The notes beneath the pieces are model-generated. The model had not been told where the DNA came from, did no database searches, and saw only the letters and a list, made by a program, of their open reading frames with translations. This document shows, piece after piece, positions 7,693 through 16,156 of a stretch of DNA of 64,000 bases. This stretch comes from Cutibacterium avidum ATCC 25577 (GTDB lineage Bacteria; Actinomycetota; Actinomycetes; Propionibacteriales; Propionibacteriaceae). How positions within the stretch are numbered: position 1 is the stretch's first letter; the number at the start of each line of letters is the position of its first letter. A program made the position numbers and the translations under genes. The stretch is from the NCBI RefSeq assembly GCF_000227295.1, contig NZ_JH165054.1, positions 1,034,877 through 1,098,876 of the forward strand. Direction: 5' to 3'.

Positions 7693-8919
7693 GTGCCGTC
7701 GAGACTGACCCGGCGTTCGGTTCTGGCCACAGGTGCCGTGACTCTGCCAATGACCGTTGCAGCTTGCGCCAAGACGCCCCTGGACAAGGACGGTTCTGGT
7801 TCCGGCGGCACCGCCGGTGGGTCGTCCGCGACCCCGACGCCCACTCCGACCCCGACCCCAGCAGCTCTGACGCTCACCTCGGACCACCCGATCACCGAGC
7901 TGCAACCTGGTGACACCCTGAAGCTCGCCGTCGTCAACGGTGCTCTCAAGGACGTCAAGGTCACCGACAAGGATGACGACGAGGTTAAGGGAACCCTCAA
8001 GGACGGAATGTGGACCCCAGAGGAACCCTGGAGCCTCAACACCCACTACACCGTGACGGCGACCCTGACGAACACGGATTCCCATGCCGGACCGACGACC
8101 ACCGTCACCAAGAAGATCAAGAGCCTCGACGGGGATGTCAACGTCGTCGAGATGCCCTACAGCGACGCCACCGTCGGCGTCGGTATGCCCGTCATCATCA
8201 AGTTCCGCAAGGACGTCATTGACGCCGGCATGCGCGCCAAGATCCAGAAGGCGATGGAGATCGACGTCTCCCCTAAACAGGAGGGGTCATGGGGATGGCT
8301 TGACCAGTCCCAGCTCATGTGGCGCCCGAAGGACTTCTGGAAGGCCGGCACGAAGGTCAGCGTGCGCGGCAAGCTCAAGGGGCTACCCACATCAAGCCAT
8401 CGCTGGATCACCCGCGACATCGACGATTCCTTCCGCGTCGGCGATTCCCACATCCTGAAGATCTACATCAACAAACACAAGATGGATGTCGTCGTCAACG
8501 GCAAGGTGGCACGTTCCATCCCGGTGACGACGGGCAGGCCCGGCGGGAACACGACCACCCGATCTGGCACCAAGGTCATCATCGAGCGTGATCGCACCAG
8601 GGTCATGGACTCCTCGACGGTCGGCTTCCCCAAAGGGAGTTCTGATTATTACCACCTCAAGGTGAAGTACGCCATGCGTCTCACCTACACCGGTGAGTTC
8701 ATTCACGCCGCCCCATGGTCCGCAGGTTCTCTAGGTAGTGCCAATGTCTCGCATGGCTGCGTCGGAATGTCCACCGAGAGCGCCAAGTGGCTGTTCAATC
8801 TCTGCGCGGCCGGGGATCCCGTCATCTGCACCGGATCCAACCGCCAGCTCAAGCCCCCCGAAGGCATCGGCTGCTGGTGCTACGACTGGAAGGGCTGGCA
8901 GAAGCTCAGCGCGCTCTGA
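7693..8919 (+). CDS. L,D-transpeptidase (YkuD domain) lipoprotein
   Basis: This is a cell-envelope peptidoglycan enzyme that makes 3-3 crosslinks or attaches proteins to meso-diaminopimelate. It is built like mycobacterial LdtMt2: signal peptide with a Tat-like TRRSVL start and lipobox VAAC near residue 18, a Gly/Ser/Thr-Pro linker, two Ig-like domains (about 55-250), then the catalytic YkuD domain. Its signature is SHGCVGMS with His354 and Cys356; the essential upstream His is probably in FIHAAPWS. The start is GTG 7693 because GGAGG lies 4 bases before it; an in-frame ATG at 7648 has no such site. The gene ends just before a 57-bp perfect palindrome. About 408 residues is normal for the family. 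Confidence 0.93.
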   Translation: MPSRLTRRSVLATGAVTLPMTVAACAKTPLDKDGSGSGGTAGGSSATPTPTPTPTPAALTLTSDHPITELQPGDTLKLAVVNGALKDVKVTDKDDDEVKGTLKDGMWTPEEPWSLNTHYTVTATLTNTDSHAGPTTTVTKKIKSLDGDVNVVEMPYSDATVGVGMPVIIKFRKDVIDAGMRAKIQKAMEIDVSPKQEGSWGWLDQSQLMWRPKDFWKAGTKVSVRGKLKGLPTSSHRWITRDIDDSFRVGDSHILKIYINKHKMDVVVNGKVARSIPVTTGRPGGNTTTRSGTKVIIERDRTRVMDSSTVGFPKGSSDYYHLKVKYAMRLTYTGEFIHAAPWSAGSLGSANVSHGCVGMSTESAKWLFNLCAAGDPVICTGSNRQLKPPEGIGCWCYDWKGWQKLSAL

Positions 8920-8928
8920 GTCAGTCCT

Positions 8929-8985
8929 CCTGACATGGCAAAACCCTCTACCTCGATTCGAGGTAGAGGGTTTTGCCATGTCAGG
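8929..8985. terminator. 57-bp perfect palindrome, bidirectional terminator
   Basis: Two 28-base arms pair perfectly around base 8957, starting CCTGACATGGCAAAACC and ending with its complement. It begins 10 bases after the stop of the L,D-transpeptidase gene. The A- and T-tracts lie inside the stem rather than after it. Long perfect arms like this recur at gene ends in this window. Confidence 0.75.
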
Positions 8986-9188
8986 GCGCCCTCACTCCTT
9001 GACGCCGTTTTTGGCTCCATAGGGCGGTTTTCTCCGGCAATCAGAGCTCCTTGACAGCGGTTGACGCGACACGCTCAAACCCTCGATGTCTTTGAGTCCA
9101 CCGGTCGGCAATTCCTAATGTCCCACCCGTCCCGGAAACGCCGGGATCGAAAGCCCCGATGCCTTCATTGGCGAGAGGAAGTCACACC

Positions 9189-10679
9189 GTGATCCGCCCC
9201 AAGCGCTCAGTCCGAGGTGCTGCCGCCACCATCGCCCTCACCTCCGGTATCAGCGTTGTTGCACCCGCCGTCATCGGTGCGGTCGCACACGCAGCTAACA
9301 CGCAGACGATGTACGCGACAACGGACGTCAACGTGCGCTCTGCATCCTCCAACTCCGGCAAGGTCCTCACCGTCGTGGCCCGTGGCCAGTCGGTGCAGGT
9401 TACCGGCGAGAAGGTGCGCGGGTGGATCCCCGTCGCCGTGAACGGAACCACCGGCTGGATTTACCAGCGCTTCCTCACTGAGGAGAGCATCCGCCCGGTA
9501 CATTTTGGGTCCGACCCGCTCCCCGACACCATGATCGCGACCGTCCCGGTCAACGTTCGTGACAATTCCGCCAATGCCGGCAAGGTCCTCACCGTTGCCG
9601 AGCGTGGTCAGGAGGTCCAGGTCACCGGTCGTCCTGACGGCGGCTGGCTCCCTGTCTCCGTCAATGGCAAGTCGGGTTGGATCTACGGTCGTTACCTCAC
9701 CACCGGCAAGGTGGCTCCGGCCCCCTCCAAGCCGACGGTTGACGCCACGAGCGGCTCCTCGACCAGCCGTGACAAGAGCCGTCCGGTCCTCGACAACGCT
9801 GCCACCCGCACCACCAGCGGCGTTAACGTGCGCACGGCTCCGTCTCCGTCCGGGCAGGTCATTGACCAGCTGGCTGACGGCGCCGGCGTCGAGGTCACCG
9901 GCGAGGCTCACGGGAACTGGGTGCAGGTTCGCGCCGGCCACCGCACTGGTTGGGTCTACCGCACCCACCTGAGCGGCAAGGTGCCCGCCGCCCAGCCCAT
10001 CAAGCACGCCGAACCGGTCAAGCACAAGGGTGGAGACACCAGCCGCGACACAACCCGTCCGTCGCGTCACCACGCCAAGGACGGCGCCTCCACCCACACC
10101 ACCAGCGGCGTCAACGTGCGCACCGCCCCGACCCCCAAGGCCAGCATCGTCACCTCCCTGGCCGAAGGAACCGGCGTCAAAGTCACCGGCAACGCCCGCG
10201 GCAACTGGGTCGAGGTCCGCGCCAACGGCCACACCGGCTGGGTCTACCGCACCCACCTGAGCGGCAAGGTGCCCGCCGCCCAGCCCATCAAGCACGCCGA
10301 ACCGGTCAAGCACAAGGGTGGAGACACCAGCCGCGACACAACCCGTCCGTCGCGTCACCACGCCAAGGACGGCGCCTCGAACAAGGGTTCGGGTCGCGTT
10401 GGCGGACGCTGCATCGCGTCGTTCTACGACGAGCCGCAGTCGACCGCCTCAGGTGAACAGTTCAACCCGAACGCCATGACCGCTGCCCACAAGTCCCTGA
10501 GCCTGGGTACTCACATCCGCGTCACCAACGTCCGTAACGGTCGCTCGGTGGTCGTCCGGATCAACGACCGCGGCCCGTACGTCGCCGGTCGCTGCGTCGA
10601 CCTTTCTCGTGCCTCCTTCGCCGAGATCGCCGATCTCGGACAGGGAACGACCCCGATCACCTACACCGTCCTCGACTGA
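9189..10679 (+). CDS. secreted protein with four SH3b domains and an RlpA-like domain
   Basis: A 496-residue exported protein. The N-terminal signal peptide (IRPKRSVRG, hydrophobic run, cleavage near AHAANTQT) is followed by four bacterial SH3 domains, each with a VNVR motif and a GWIY or GWVY motif (near residues 40-95, 107-165, 205-265 and 300-360), separated by Lys/Asp/Thr-rich linkers. The C-terminal RlpA-like double-psi beta-barrel has ASFYDEPQSTASGE, NAMTAAHKSL and INDRGPYVAGRCVDLS. The pattern fits a peptidoglycan-binding wall protein, possibly with lytic transglycosylase activity. GTG 9189 is preferred to ATG 9159 because GAGAGGAAG lies 7 bases before it. A 140-base segment is exactly duplicated inside the gene. 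Confidence 0.88.
   Translation: MIRPKRSVRGAAATIALTSGISVVAPAVIGAVAHAANTQTMYATTDVNVRSASSNSGKVLTVVARGQSVQVTGEKVRGWIPVAVNGTTGWIYQRFLTEESIRPVHFGSDPLPDTMIATVPVNVRDNSANAGKVLTVAERGQEVQVTGRPDGGWLPVSVNGKSGWIYGRYLTTGKVAPAPSKPTVDATSGSSTSRDKSRPVLDNAATRTTSGVNVRTAPSPSGQVIDQLADGAGVEVTGEAHGNWVQVRAGHRTGWVYRTHLSGKVPAAQPIKHAEPVKHKGGDTSRDTTRPSRHHAKDGASTHTTSGVNVRTAPTPKASIVTSLAEGTGVKVTGNARGNWVEVRANGHTGWVYRTHLSGKVPAAQPIKHAEPVKHKGGDTSRDTTRPSRHHAKDGASNKGSGRVGGRCIASFYDEPQSTASGEQFNPNAMTAAHKSLSLGTHIRVTNVRNGRSVVVRINDRGPYVAGRCVDLSRASFAEIADLGQGTTPITYTVLD
9951..10378 (+). repeat. exact 140-base internal duplication (288-base period)
   Basis: Bases 9951-10090 and 10239-10378 are identical. They encode the end of one SH3 domain plus the following linker. 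Exact identity including silent positions indicates recent duplication or gene conversion. Confidence 0.85.
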
Positions 10680-10705
10680 TGACGAGGGACTGAGTCCAAC
10701 TCCGT

Positions 10706-10741
10706 GTGGGGGTGGCTCGCCGATGGGCGGGCCACCCCCAC
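10706..10741 (+). terminator. terminator-like hairpin after the SH3/RlpA gene
   Basis: An 11-bp perfect stem (GTGGGGGTGGC with GCCACCCCCAC), continued by an inner CGCC/GGCG stem and a 4-base loop. It lies 27 bases after the stop codon. No T-run follows. Confidence 0.65.
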
Positions 10742-10983
10742 GCGCGTCTCGTCAGCCGGGGGTCCGTCGGGCCGGTGTCGAAAACTGTCACCCGACCCGG
10801 GGAACCCTCAACCATGCCGACCAATATGCCGGTTTCTTGGTGATTTGCACCGGCGAGCCGTAGCCTTGGCTGTGCCATAGTTCACACCGTGGTGACGCTC
10901 GGGAACGAACCCGTAGTGCCACCCGTCCACGTATACCCGGCCACCGGTGATGTCCGGACGCGGCCGCCAGGAAGGATCGCACG
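10742..10983. other. spacer and probable promoter region of citrate synthase
   Basis: No coding capacity is supported on either strand. Being the spacer before a monocistronic central-metabolism gene, it should contain the gltA promoter, but no box stands out clearly enough to place it. Confidence 0.3.
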
Positions 10984-12270
10984 ATGGGTTCGAGTGCAAG
11001 GTTTGTCGACGAAGACACCCAACTCGATTTCGGCAAGGTCGTCGCCACTGACGGCCAGGTGGGTTACGACATCGGGGGTCTGCTCAACAAGACCGGCAAC
11101 GTCATGATCGACCCCGGATTCGTCAACACGGCGTCCTGCGAGTCTCAGATCACCTACATCGACGGTGAGAAGGGCATTCTGCGCTATCGCGGCTACCCCA
11201 TTGAGCAGCTCGCCGAACAGTCCACCTTTCTCGAAACCGCTTACCTCGTTCTTTACGGTGAGCTGCCGAGCAAGGCCCAGCTGGAGGGGTTCGAGGAGCG
11301 AATCCGTCGCACCACCCTCATCGATGAGCGCATGCGCGACCTGTTCCGTTGCTTCCCCCGTCGTTCCCACCCCATGCCGGTGCTCGCCGCAGGCATCATG
11401 GCCCTGTCCACCTTCTCCCAGAAGTCGTCGGGAACTGATCCGGAGCAGATCGAGGCTGCCACCACCCGTCTGATCGCCAAGGCCCCGACCCTGGCTGCCT
11501 TCGGTTACAAAAACTCGATGGGCCAGCCGACCCTGTACCCTGACAACTCGCTGAGCTACGTTCAGAACTTCATCCGGATGAGCTTCGGCTTCCCGACCGA
11601 GCCTTACGAGTTCAACGACCAGATCACCAAGGCCCTGGAGACTCTCCTCATCCTGCACGTTGATCACGAGCAGAACTGTTCGACCTCGACAGTCCGCATG
11701 GTTGCGTCGTCGGGTGCGAACATGTACGCCGCAGTTGCCGCCGGCGTCAATGCGCTATCCGGGCCGAAGCATGGTGGCGCGAACCAGGCCGTCCTCGAGA
11801 TGCTGCAGTACATCCGCGACTCCGACATGACGACCAAGGAGTTCGTCCGCAGGGTCAAGGACAAGCAATCCGACATCAAACTGATGGGCTTCGGCCACCG
11901 CATTTACAAGAACTACGATCCGCGTGCCGCCATCATCAAGAAGCACGCTGATCGCATCATGGAGCTCCACACCGGTCGCGAGGATCTTCTCGAAATCGCC
12001 AAGGAGCTTGAGGAGACCGCACTGAGCGACGACTACTTCAAGGAACGCAAGCTCTACCCGAATGTCGACTTCTACACCGGTCTCATCTACGAGGCCATGG
12101 GCTTCCCGATGAACATGTTCACCGTACTGTTCGCCTTGGGTCGTCTGCCCGGCTGGATCGCCCAGTACCGCGAGCAGGTGGCCACCGGCGGAAACAAGAT
12201 CTGGCGTCCGCGTCAGATCTTCACCGGAGCTGACCTGCGCGACTACGTACCGCTGGATCAGCGCGCCTGA
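10984..12270 (+). CDS. gltA: citrate synthase (type II)
   Basis: Condenses oxaloacetate and acetyl-CoA to citrate, the entry step of the TCA cycle, in the cytoplasm. The 428 residues match the length of hexameric bacterial type II enzymes. The catalytic residues fall almost exactly at the E. coli positions: His263 in KHGGAN, His305 in GFGHRIYKN and Asp362 in VDFYTG. The N-terminal beta-rich domain (ITYIDGEKGILRYRGYPIEQLA) is intact. The gene is monocistronic, with an imperfect GC-rich hairpin at about 12280-12306 behind it. The AAGGATCGC sequence just before ATG 10984 serves as a ribosome-binding site. With fumarase in the same window it fits the oxidative and reductive TCA branches used by propionibacteria. 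Confidence 0.97.
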   Translation: MGSSARFVDEDTQLDFGKVVATDGQVGYDIGGLLNKTGNVMIDPGFVNTASCESQITYIDGEKGILRYRGYPIEQLAEQSTFLETAYLVLYGELPSKAQLEGFEERIRRTTLIDERMRDLFRCFPRRSHPMPVLAAGIMALSTFSQKSSGTDPEQIEAATTRLIAKAPTLAAFGYKNSMGQPTLYPDNSLSYVQNFIRMSFGFPTEPYEFNDQITKALETLLILHVDHEQNCSTSTVRMVASSGANMYAAVAAGVNALSGPKHGGANQAVLEMLQYIRDSDMTTKEFVRRVKDKQSDIKLMGFGHRIYKNYDPRAAIIKKHADRIMELHTGREDLLEIAKELEETALSDDYFKERKLYPNVDFYTGLIYEAMGFPMNMFTVLFALGRLPGWIAQYREQVATGGNKIWRPRQIFTGADLRDYVPLDQRA

Positions 12271-12279
12271 CTGTGCAAA

Positions 12280-12306
12280 AGGCCCCGGGGCTTCGGCTCC
12301 CGGAGC
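12280..12306 (+). terminator. possible terminator of gltA
   Basis: GGCCCCGGGG and CTCCCGGAGCC pair imperfectly around a TTCG-containing loop about 10 bases after the gltA stop. There are mismatches and no T-run, so the call is weak. Confidence 0.35.
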
Positions 12307-12558
12307 CATTTCATGCCCCGATGTTCCAGCAAGCGGCAACTCTTGGAGCGTTGCCCGGCACCGGCGCCCACCCGGACCACCAGTTTCCTCCGCCAGGCTG
12401 ACGCCACTCCCCGCCCCCCATGACGATTTTCGTCAGTTCCCCGAGCCGCACGTCAGTCCAGATCCAGGACTACCCCTGTGGCGGGGAATTTCGCGCATCA
12501 GCTCTGGGATTGCCGAAGGCGACTTCGGAACGGAAGCACCGTCGATAGACTCCGTCGC

Positions 12559-13584
12559 ATGGATTCGGCTGAAGCGATGAGTCTCCCCAAGGTCGTGCTG
12601 CACGATCATCTCGACGGCGGGTTACGCCCGGCGACGGTTCTGGACCTCGCTGCCGAGCGCGGCCGACCCGTCCCTGCCAACACGCCTGAGGGGCTTGCCG
12701 ACTGGTTCCTCGAGGCCGCCGACTCGGGTTCCCTGGCGCGGTACCTCGACACTTTCACCGAGACGGTCGCCCTCATGCAGGATGCTCACTCCTTGCGCCG
12801 CATAGCGCGAGAATTCGTCGAGGACATGGCTGCCGACGGAGTCGTGTACGCCGAGACTCGATGGGCTCCCCAGCAGCATCTCGAAGGTGGTCTGACCGCC
12901 GCGGAGGCCACCGAGGCAGTCCAGGCCGGCCTCCTGGAGGGAATGACGTCCGCCTCCGAATCGGGCAAAACCATCATCGTGCGGCAGATCCTGTGCCTGA
13001 TGAGACATCTCGACGTCCCGGACGATGTCGTCGACCTCGCCATCAACCATGCTCCCGGGGTTGTCGGCGTCGACATCGCCGGACCCGAGGACGGCTTCCC
13101 ACTTGCTCCCTTCGCCGATGCTTTGGAGCGCGTCCGAGCGGCCGGAATCCACCTCACCGTCCATGCGGGCGAGGCAGCCGGCCCGGAGTCGGTTCGCGAC
13201 GCCCTCGACCACGGGGCAGAGCGTCTCGGTCACGGGGTGCGCATCGTTGAGGACCGCGACGCATCCGGCTGGGGTCCGACGGCCCAACGGGTGTTGTCCC
13301 AGCGGGTGCCATTGGAGGTCTGCCCATCCTCAAACACCCAGACCGGCATCTGCCGCAGCATCGCTGATCATCCGTTGTGTGTGTTGTGGCGGGCTGGGTT
13401 CAATGTGGCCGTCAGTTGCGATAATCGTCTGATGAGTCGTACCACGACGTCACGGGAAGTGGCGTTGGCGTCCCAGGTTCTCAGCTGGAATCGCGACGAT
13501 GCTCTCTCGGTGCAGCGCAGTGCCTTGCAGGCGGCCTTCTGCACCTCGGCCGATAAGAAGTCCCTCACACCCTTGCTGGTGTGA
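12559..13584 (+). CDS. add: adenosine deaminase
   Basis: Converts adenosine (and deoxyadenosine) to inosine in purine salvage. The 341-residue protein keeps the zinc and catalytic signatures of the family: HDHLDGG with His15 and His17, TVHAGEAAG with His202 and the catalytic Glu205, ERLGHG with His225, CPSSNTQT, and a final metal-ligand Asp288 in SCDNRLMS. The open frame extends upstream to 12478, but ATG 12559 is chosen because the family begins a few residues before the HxH motif. The gene converges on ald, with a long perfect palindrome between them. Confidence 0.93.
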   Translation: MDSAEAMSLPKVVLHDHLDGGLRPATVLDLAAERGRPVPANTPEGLADWFLEAADSGSLARYLDTFTETVALMQDAHSLRRIAREFVEDMAADGVVYAETRWAPQQHLEGGLTAAEATEAVQAGLLEGMTSASESGKTIIVRQILCLMRHLDVPDDVVDLAINHAPGVVGVDIAGPEDGFPLAPFADALERVRAAGIHLTVHAGEAAGPESVRDALDHGAERLGHGVRIVEDRDASGWGPTAQRVLSQRVPLEVCPSSNTQTGICRSIADHPLCVLWRAGFNVAVSCDNRLMSRTTTSREVALASQVLSWNRDDALSVQRSALQAAFCTSADKKSLTPLLV

Positions 13585-13599
13585 GACCCACACCTGGAC

Positions 13600-13642
13600 A
13601 TGATCATGGGGCGGTATCTTAAAGATACCGCCCCATGATCAT
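13600..13642. terminator. 43-base perfect palindrome, bidirectional terminator between add and ald
   Basis: Perfect 21-base arms around base 13621 (ATGATCATGGGGCGGTATCTT and its complement). It lies 15 bases after the add stop and 8 bases after the ald stop on the other strand, so it can stop transcription from both sides. Confidence 0.75.
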
Positions 13643-13650
13643 TCAGCACC

Positions 13651-14763
13651 TCAGAGAAGTTCGGAGATGCAGGAGACGTCCATGTCGAGAGCTTTTCCTA
13701 CGCCAGCGGTGTAGAGCTTGCCGTCGTGAGTCGTCAGGCCACGAGCCAGCTCCTTGCGCTTCTTGCAGGCATCCTTCCAACCTTCCTCGGCGATGAGGAC
13801 CGCGTAACGCATGGTGGCGTTGGTCAGTGCGTAGGTCGAGGTGTGCGGGACAGCGCCCGGCATGTTGGCGACGCAGTAGAACACCGAGTCGTGGACCTTG
13901 AAGGTCGGCTCGGCATGGGTCGTCGGGTGGGAATCCTCGAAGCAGCCGCCCTGGTCGATGGCGATGTCGACGAGCACCGAGCCCGGCATCATCTGCGAGA
14001 CGGTCTCGTTGTCGACCAGGTGCGGGGTACGAGCGCCAGGAACCAGCACGGATCCGATGACCAGATCCGACTCCTTGCAGGCTTCCTTGACGGCCAGCGG
14101 GCTGGAGAACTGAGTGCGGATACGTCCGCCGGTCACTTCATCGATGTAGCGCATTCGGGCGACGTTGACGTCATAAATGGTGACGTCGGCGCCCATGCCG
14201 TCAGCAACGCGAGCAGCGCAGAATCCGGCGACGCCACCGCCGAGCACCGTCACTCGACCGTTGCGGACACCGGAGCCACCGCCGATGAGCACGCCATTTC
14301 CGCCGGCAGGCTGCATGAGACAGTTCGCGCCGACCTGGGCTGCGAGTCGGCCGGCAATTTCCGACATCGGGGACAGCAACGGCAACGAATGATCATCCAA
14401 CTCGACCGTCTCATAAGCGATCGAGGTGACCTTGCGCTTCAAGAGCTCCTCGGTGAGCGGACGATCCGCGGCCAGATGCAGGTAGGTGAAGAGGGTCAGC
14501 CCCTCATGCATGCGATGATATTCGTCCTCGATGGGCTCCTTCACCTTCAGGATGAGCTCTGCGTCGTCCCACACCTTGTCGACGTCGTCGATGATCTTTG
14601 CGCCAGCGTCCTCATACTCGTCGTCCGGGATCCCCGAACCCAAGCCTGCGCCAGCCTGCACCAACACCTCATGACCATGACTCACCAACGAATGAACCCC
14701 ATCAGGGGTAACAGCCACACGAAACTCGTTGTTCTTGATCTCCGTGGGAATACCAACACGCAT
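13651..14763 (-). CDS. ald: alanine dehydrogenase
   Basis: NAD-dependent oxidative deamination of L-alanine to pyruvate and ammonium, or the reverse. The 370 residues are the normal family length. It begins MRVGIPTEIKNNEFRVA, which carries the substrate Arg and Lys region, and has a Rossmann motif GGGVAGFCAARVADGMGA near residue 170. ATG 14763 is chosen over an upstream in-frame start because AAGGAGAAA lies before it and it matches the family start. Its neighbour is a tandem-Lrp regulator, then the ornithine-degradation genes. Since OrtAB of that pathway makes D-alanine, Ald plus the alanine racemase at 22333 would finish the conversion to pyruvate. Lrp-type control of ald is common in actinobacteria. 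Confidence 0.94.
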   Translation of the reverse strand: MRVGIPTEIKNNEFRVAVTPDGVHSLVSHGHEVLVQAGAGLGSGIPDDEYEDAGAKIIDDVDKVWDDAELILKVKEPIEDEYHRMHEGLTLFTYLHLAADRPLTEELLKRKVTSIAYETVELDDHSLPLLSPMSEIAGRLAAQVGANCLMQPAGGNGVLIGGGSGVRNGRVTVLGGGVAGFCAARVADGMGADVTIYDVNVARMRYIDEVTGGRIRTQFSSPLAVKEACKESDLVIGSVLVPGARTPHLVDNETVSQMMPGSVLVDIAIDQGGCFEDSHPTTHAEPTFKVHDSVFYCVANMPGAVPHTSTYALTNATMRYAVLIAEEGWKDACKKRKELARGLTTHDGKLYTAGVGKALDMDVSCISELL

Positions 14764-14935
14764 TGCACTTTCTCCTTTGACAGTGTGCTCGTCGACGTCA
14801 TCGCCAACCAGCTGCGGGTAACACCTAGAGAATAAGCACTTGCACGGCTCAACCCAGCAGTCAGCAAGGCGAGCTCTTGACTCTTTCAAAATCGTCCTGC
14901 AAACCTCGAGATCCGTTCATCCGGAGCTGGCACTG

Positions 14936-15945
14936 TTAGTGATCGCCTCTCTCGTGATCCCCGATCAGCGGAGGGCAGATGAACTCCCCGGTGGCACGGC
15001 CGGTACGGCCCAGAATCCATCCCATCGACTTGTGACTACGCATGTAGACGATGGTTTCAGCCGGAGCGAGACCTGGTATCGCCTCCGCGATCGCCGACTC
15101 GATCATGCCGATCCCGTTCTGGCGCTCCACCCGGAAGTTCACTCGCAAATTGTTGTTGCCAGTGATCCACATGCACGACCGCAGCGCCGGTTGCTGACGC
15201 AGCAACTCCAGCACTCTCGTCTTGTGATTGAGGGGGATGGTGGCCGTCCAGGTGCACTCCAAATTCCACCCGCCCAGCTCCGGGGAGACATCACATCTGG
15301 GCTGGATCTTCCGGTTGGTGAGCAGTTTTTGCAACCGGCGATGCAGGGTGCTGGCCGGAATGTCCAAGGTCCTGGCCAGGGAGGTCGCACTGGCACGTCC
15401 ATCAGCCGCAAGCAACTGGGCCAGCTCACGATCCAAATCGTCTGGCGGCAGCATCCACAGCTCCCGTGGCCGGGGGCTTTTGGCAAGGGCTCTCTCCGAC
15501 TTGGTGAGAGCATTGATGCGCCAAGAGTCCGAGCGATGACCACCGACGTCACCAGCGCGCTACGTGACCCGTGGACGCCGCGCAGCCCGCCGATCCAGTC
15601 GATGACCATGTCGGAGAGAGTGGGAAGATCGGGCGCCACGACGGTGAGCAACAGGTCACGATCCCCCGTCGTCTCGTAGACACTGACGATCATGGGATTC
15701 GCGCACAAGGTCTTGATGACTTGGGGCAGGCTCTCGGTGTGGCAGTCGACCTCGACGATGGCCGTCATCTGCTGATCGAGGTTCGGACAAGCGGTTATCC
15801 AGGCGATTCCGTCATCGACGAGACGCTGCCAACGGTGGGCAACGGTCGTTGGTGACATGCCCAGGACCTTGCCCACCTTGGCCCAGGTGGCACGCGGGTC
15901 GATCTGCAGGACATTGACAAGCCGTCGGTCCAGCTCTGCGCACAT
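14936..15945 (-). pseudogene. tandem Lrp/AsnC-type regulator, frameshifted
   Basis: Two Lrp/AsnC units lie in one gene but in different frames. The first (from about 15945) starts MCAELDRRLVNVLQID, has a helix-turn-helix with GMSPTTVAHRWQRL, and an effector domain ending near RSALVTS. The second starts with LPPDDLDRELAQLLAADGRA, has a helix-turn-helix with DIPASTLHRRLQKLL, and a C-terminal domain through to the stop. The linker SWRINALTKSERALAKSP is readable only in the second frame, so the shift lies at about 15530-15555; a one-base loss explains it. Double-Lrp proteins of about 340 residues are known in actinobacteria. Placed between ald and the divergent ord operon, it probably controlled one or both. 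The start codon is uncertain. It could be a sequencing error. Confidence 0.75.
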
Positions 15946-16143
15946 CTGTAGCAGGAGACATTGCACAAACATCCAGTGACAAAGTAGAGCCCGGACGGAT
16001 CAACGAAGAACCGTCGACCTGCACGAACGCAGGCCAGGGCAGGCCCCCTTCGACTGCAGAAATGCCGCCAGCACAGTGCATGCACGGTGCCAGACAGTGA
16101 CCAGTAAGGAAGTCGGCTCGCTTCAGCACCAGACATCGTCGTC

Positions 16144-16149
16144 AGGAGG
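16144..16149 (+). promoter_or_regulatory. ribosome-binding site fixing the ord start
   Basis: A perfect AGGAGG lies 7 bases before ATG 16157 and settles the start, because the open frame extends further upstream. Confidence 0.7.
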
Positions 16150-16156
16150 AACCACA

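Noticed and set aside
8986-9188. Possible c-di-AMP (ydaO-type) riboswitch before the SH3/RlpA gene
   Set aside because: Such riboswitches often precede wall-hydrolase genes in actinobacteria, but the conserved blocks of the ydaO consensus were not found here.
13726-14835. Long open frame antisense to alanine dehydrogenase
   Set aside because: Shadow of ald with a biased composition; ald is intact and conserved.
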